In this document: positions 52,521 through 54,465 of the stretch, piece after piece
Position numbering within the stretch: position 1 is the stretch's first letter
Layout of the letters: each line of letters opens with the position of its first letter
NCBI GenBank assembly: GCA_900469965.1
Contig: UBZP01000019.1
Coordinates: forward strand, 1-54,465
From: Hyphomicrobiales bacterium
Lineage (GTDB): Bacteria > Pseudomonadota > Alphaproteobacteria > Rhizobiales > Rhizobiaceae
Reading direction: 5' to 3'
DNA: 54,465 bases
The notes under the pieces: generated by a model
Seen by the model: only the letters and a program-made list of their open reading frames with translations
What the model was told of the DNA's origin: nothing
Database searches by the model: none
Position numbers and translations under genes: made by a program

Positions 52521-53798
52521 ATGAAGAACGGCAGCTTCGCGTTTCCGCCGGCGGCGCAGCGCGCCCAGGCGCTCGGCGAGATACATTCGCGGCCATACAC
52601 GCTGGTGCCGTCGCCACGCGTGATCTTCCAGCTGGCCTTTCTGACCGAGGGCGGCACGAGCGTCGACCACGCCGTCTTGTCGGAGCTGTCGCGCTCGCGC
52701 GGGGTTTCGCCGCCGGCGCGCGACGCCAACCATCACGCGATGAGCTGGGGGCAGGGGACCCTGCGCTGGGAGCGTCACACCGAGTTCTCCACCTATTTCT
52801 GGGACTGTCCGGTGCCGGAGAAGTTCGGCGACGTCGTGCCCGTCCATCCCTTCGGCGACAGCTTTTCGCCGCCCGGCACGCTGATTTCCGGCATCCGCCT
52901 GGAAATCCGGCCCGACACCCCGCAGACGCGCGAGGCGATCGGCGTCTTCGATCCCACCAGCCTCTGCTACAGCGACGTCAAGGACGGGCAGGCGGTGATC
53001 GTCACCGACTTCCGGCAGAACGGCGATGGCCTGACGCAGATCCTCGTCATCGACCGCGGCATGACCCCGGCCGGGCGCGGTGCGCTGGTGCAGCGCCTGC
53101 TCGACATTGAGACCTATCGCACGCTCGCGATGATGGGCCTGCCGCTCGCCCAGTCGCTGTCGCCGGAGATCCGCCGCATCGAGGACGGGCTGACGGCCAT
53201 CACCCAGCGCATGAAGCAGCATGCGCGCGACGAGGCGGACGCGATGCTGTCCGAGATCACCCGCCTTGCCGCCGAACTCGAGGCCAATGCGGCGCTCAGC
53301 CTCTATCGCTTCGGCGCCAGCCGCGCCTATTACGGCATCGTGCAGGAACGCATCCGCACGCTGGCGGAGGTGGCGATCCCCGGCTACGAGACGCTCGGCT
53401 TCTTCCTCGAGCGCCGTCTCGCACCGGCCATGCGCACCTGCCAGTCGGTGGAAGAGCGGCAGGCGAACCTGTCGCGCAAGCTCGCCCGCGCCACGGCACT
53501 GCTGCGCAGCTGGATCGATGTGGAGCTGGAGCAGTTGAACGCCACCCTGCTGAATTCGATGGATCGACGTGCGAAACTTCAGCTGCGCCTGCAGCAGACG
53601 GTGGAGGGCCTGTCGGTCGCGGCGATCTCCTACTACGTCGTCGGCCTGTTCGGCTACGTGGCCAAGGCCCTGCATGACATCGGCCTGCCGGCCAAGCCGG
53701 AGACGCTCACCGGCCTCTCCGTCCCCGTCGTCGTCTTCGGCATGTGGCTGCTCGTCCGCGCCATCCGCCGCAGGCACGCCGAGGAGGACGCGCACTGA
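52521..53798 (+). CDS. DUF3422-family membrane-anchored protein
   Basis: This 425-residue protein matches DUF3422, a family common in Alpha- and Betaproteobacteria: an N-terminal soluble part with E-I-H-S-R-P-Y and W-E-R-H-T-E-F-S-T-Y, a helical middle, and one or two C-terminal membrane helices (around residues 370-410) before a basic R-R-R-H tail. The ATG at 52521 follows GAGGGG. The function is unknown. It is convergent with the partial LysR gene at the right edge. Confidence 0.82.
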   Translation: MKNGSFAFPPAAQRAQALGEIHSRPYTLVPSPRVIFQLAFLTEGGTSVDHAVLSELSRSRGVSPPARDANHHAMSWGQGTLRWERHTEFSTYFWDCPVPEKFGDVVPVHPFGDSFSPPGTLISGIRLEIRPDTPQTREAIGVFDPTSLCYSDVKDGQAVIVTDFRQNGDGLTQILVIDRGMTPAGRGALVQRLLDIETYRTLAMMGLPLAQSLSPEIRRIEDGLTAITQRMKQHARDEADAMLSEITRLAAELEANAALSLYRFGASRAYYGIVQERIRTLAEVAIPGYETLGFFLERRLAPAMRTCQSVEERQANLSRKLARATALLRSWIDVELEQLNATLLNSMDRRAKLQLRLQQTVEGLSVAAISYYVVGLFGYVAKALHDIGLPAKPETLTGLSVPVVVFGMWLLVRAIRRRHAEEDAH

Positions 53799-53814
53799 GG
53801 CGAGACGGCTGCGC

Positions 53815-54465
53815 TCAGTCCGGTCCGCCGGCGTGCTCCCAATAGGGCGTCGGGCCGTAAAGATCGGCGAGATAGTCGATGAACAGGCGCACCTTGGCCG
53901 GCAGGAACTGCCGGCTGGCATAGATCGCCGACAGCACGACGTTGCGCGAGCTCTCATATTGCGGCAGCACCTGCACGAGCCGGCCGTCGCGGAGCTCGGT
54001 GCCGATATCCCAGGTCGAGCGCAGCGCGATCCCCATGCCGGCGATCACCGCCTCGCGGACGACCTCGCTGGAATTGGTGACGAGCGTTCCCTGCGGCCGA
54101 AAGACGACGGCGCCCTCCGGCCCCTCCAGCCGCCAGGCATCCTGGCTGTGCGGAGGGATGCAGACATGGCCGGCAAGGTCGCCGATTGTGCGCGGAAATC
54201 CGTGGCGCTCGAGATAGGACGGCGCGGCCGCCAGCACCCGCCGCACCGGCGCCAGCCTGCGCGCGACCAGCGAGGAATCCTGCAGTTCGCCGATCCGGAT
54301 CGCCAGATCGAACCCTTCGCCGACGATGTCGGAGAAGTCGTCGGTCAGCACCAGATTGACCACCAGCTCCGGATTGGCCTCCATGAAGCCTTTCAGATGC
54401 GGGGCGATGTGCATGCGGCCGAAGGAGGTGGGCGCGGAGATCCGCAGCGTCCCCCGCATCGCGCC
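53815..54465 (-). CDS. LysR-type regulator, cut by the window end
   Basis: Only the C-terminal ~217 codons are present; the N-terminal helix-turn-helix lies beyond the right edge. The visible part is the LysR effector domain: G-T-L-R-I-S-A-P-T-S-F-G-R at its start, D-L-A-I-R-I-G-E-L and S-L-V-A-R-R-L-A-P in the middle. This branch (CrgA/AaeR-like) often senses small aromatic or electrophilic compounds. It is convergent with the DUF3422 gene with a 16-base gap. Confidence 0.8.
   Translation of the reverse strand, partial: GAMRGTLRISAPTSFGRMHIAPHLKGFMEANPELVVNLVLTDDFSDIVGEGFDLAIRIGELQDSSLVARRLAPVRRVLAAAPSYLERHGFPRTIGDLAGHVCIPPHSQDAWRLEGPEGAVVFRPQGTLVTNSSEVVREAVIAGMGIALRSTWDIGTELRDGRLVQVLPQYESSRNVVLSAIYASRQFLPAKVRLFIDYLADLYGPTPYWEHAGGPD

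Overview
The window looks like the chromosome of a Rhizobiaceae-type alphaproteobacterium. It is GC-rich, its codon use produces many long antisense shadow frames, and its gene families are typical of the group: a tandem cold-shock-domain protein, a DUF1127 protein beside a LysR gene, Ppx with a basic N-terminal extension followed by rlmE, divergent oxyR/katA, and rsmE and gshA as close neighbours. The genus cannot be fixed from the sequence.

Layout: (1) 1-7.7 kb is backbone-like. It holds a YcbK/DUF882 lipoprotein, gloA, a double cold-shock protein with a coupled DUF192 gene, an alginate-lyase-fold protein and a nickel/cobalt efflux module (rcnR-like, rcnA-like, yqaA-like). (2) 7.8-12.6 kb is a catabolic or uptake module: a divergent LysR regulator, a PrpF/4-oxalomesaconate-tautomerase-like enzyme and a three-gene ABC importer. 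(3) 12.6-15.1 kb is patchy accessory DNA with a transposase remnant and three unrecognised small genes. (4) 15,091-29,565 is a genomic island inserted in the 3' end of a tRNA-Gln(CUG) gene and bounded by perfect 20-bp direct repeats. It carries a broken integrase, a compact defence-like operon on the minus strand (m5C methyltransferase, Z1 ATPase, PD-(D/E)XK protein, GHKL/MORC-like ATPase, unknown protein, DUF6339-like protein) with a divergent vsr, and a decayed segment with frameshifted AbiC-like, hipB/hipA and another unidentified gene. (5) 29.6-54.5 kb is backbone: ppx-rlmE-VOC, an MFS exporter, an MBL-fold hydrolase, guaB, an alcohol dehydrogenase, a dienelactone hydrolase, oxyR/katA, gntR/ddl, lysR/DUF1127, a DUF937-like gene, gshA, rsmE, a PiT phosphate transporter, a Nudix hydrolase, a GntR regulator, DUF3422 and a partial LysR gene cut by the window end.

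The most interesting part is the defence operon. Its five downstream genes overlap by 4-8 bases, so they are probably translated as one unit. The methyltransferase would mark self DNA, Vsr would repair T:G mismatches from deaminated 5-methylcytosine, and the Z1 ATPase, GHKL ATPase and nuclease-fold protein would be the effector. Every island gene outside this operon except vsr and two small ORFs is visibly broken, so the operon looks like the retained part of a decaying island. Several divergent intergenic regions also carry clear inverted repeats that look like operators (rcnR, the LysR/prpF pair, oxyR/katA, gntR/ddl).
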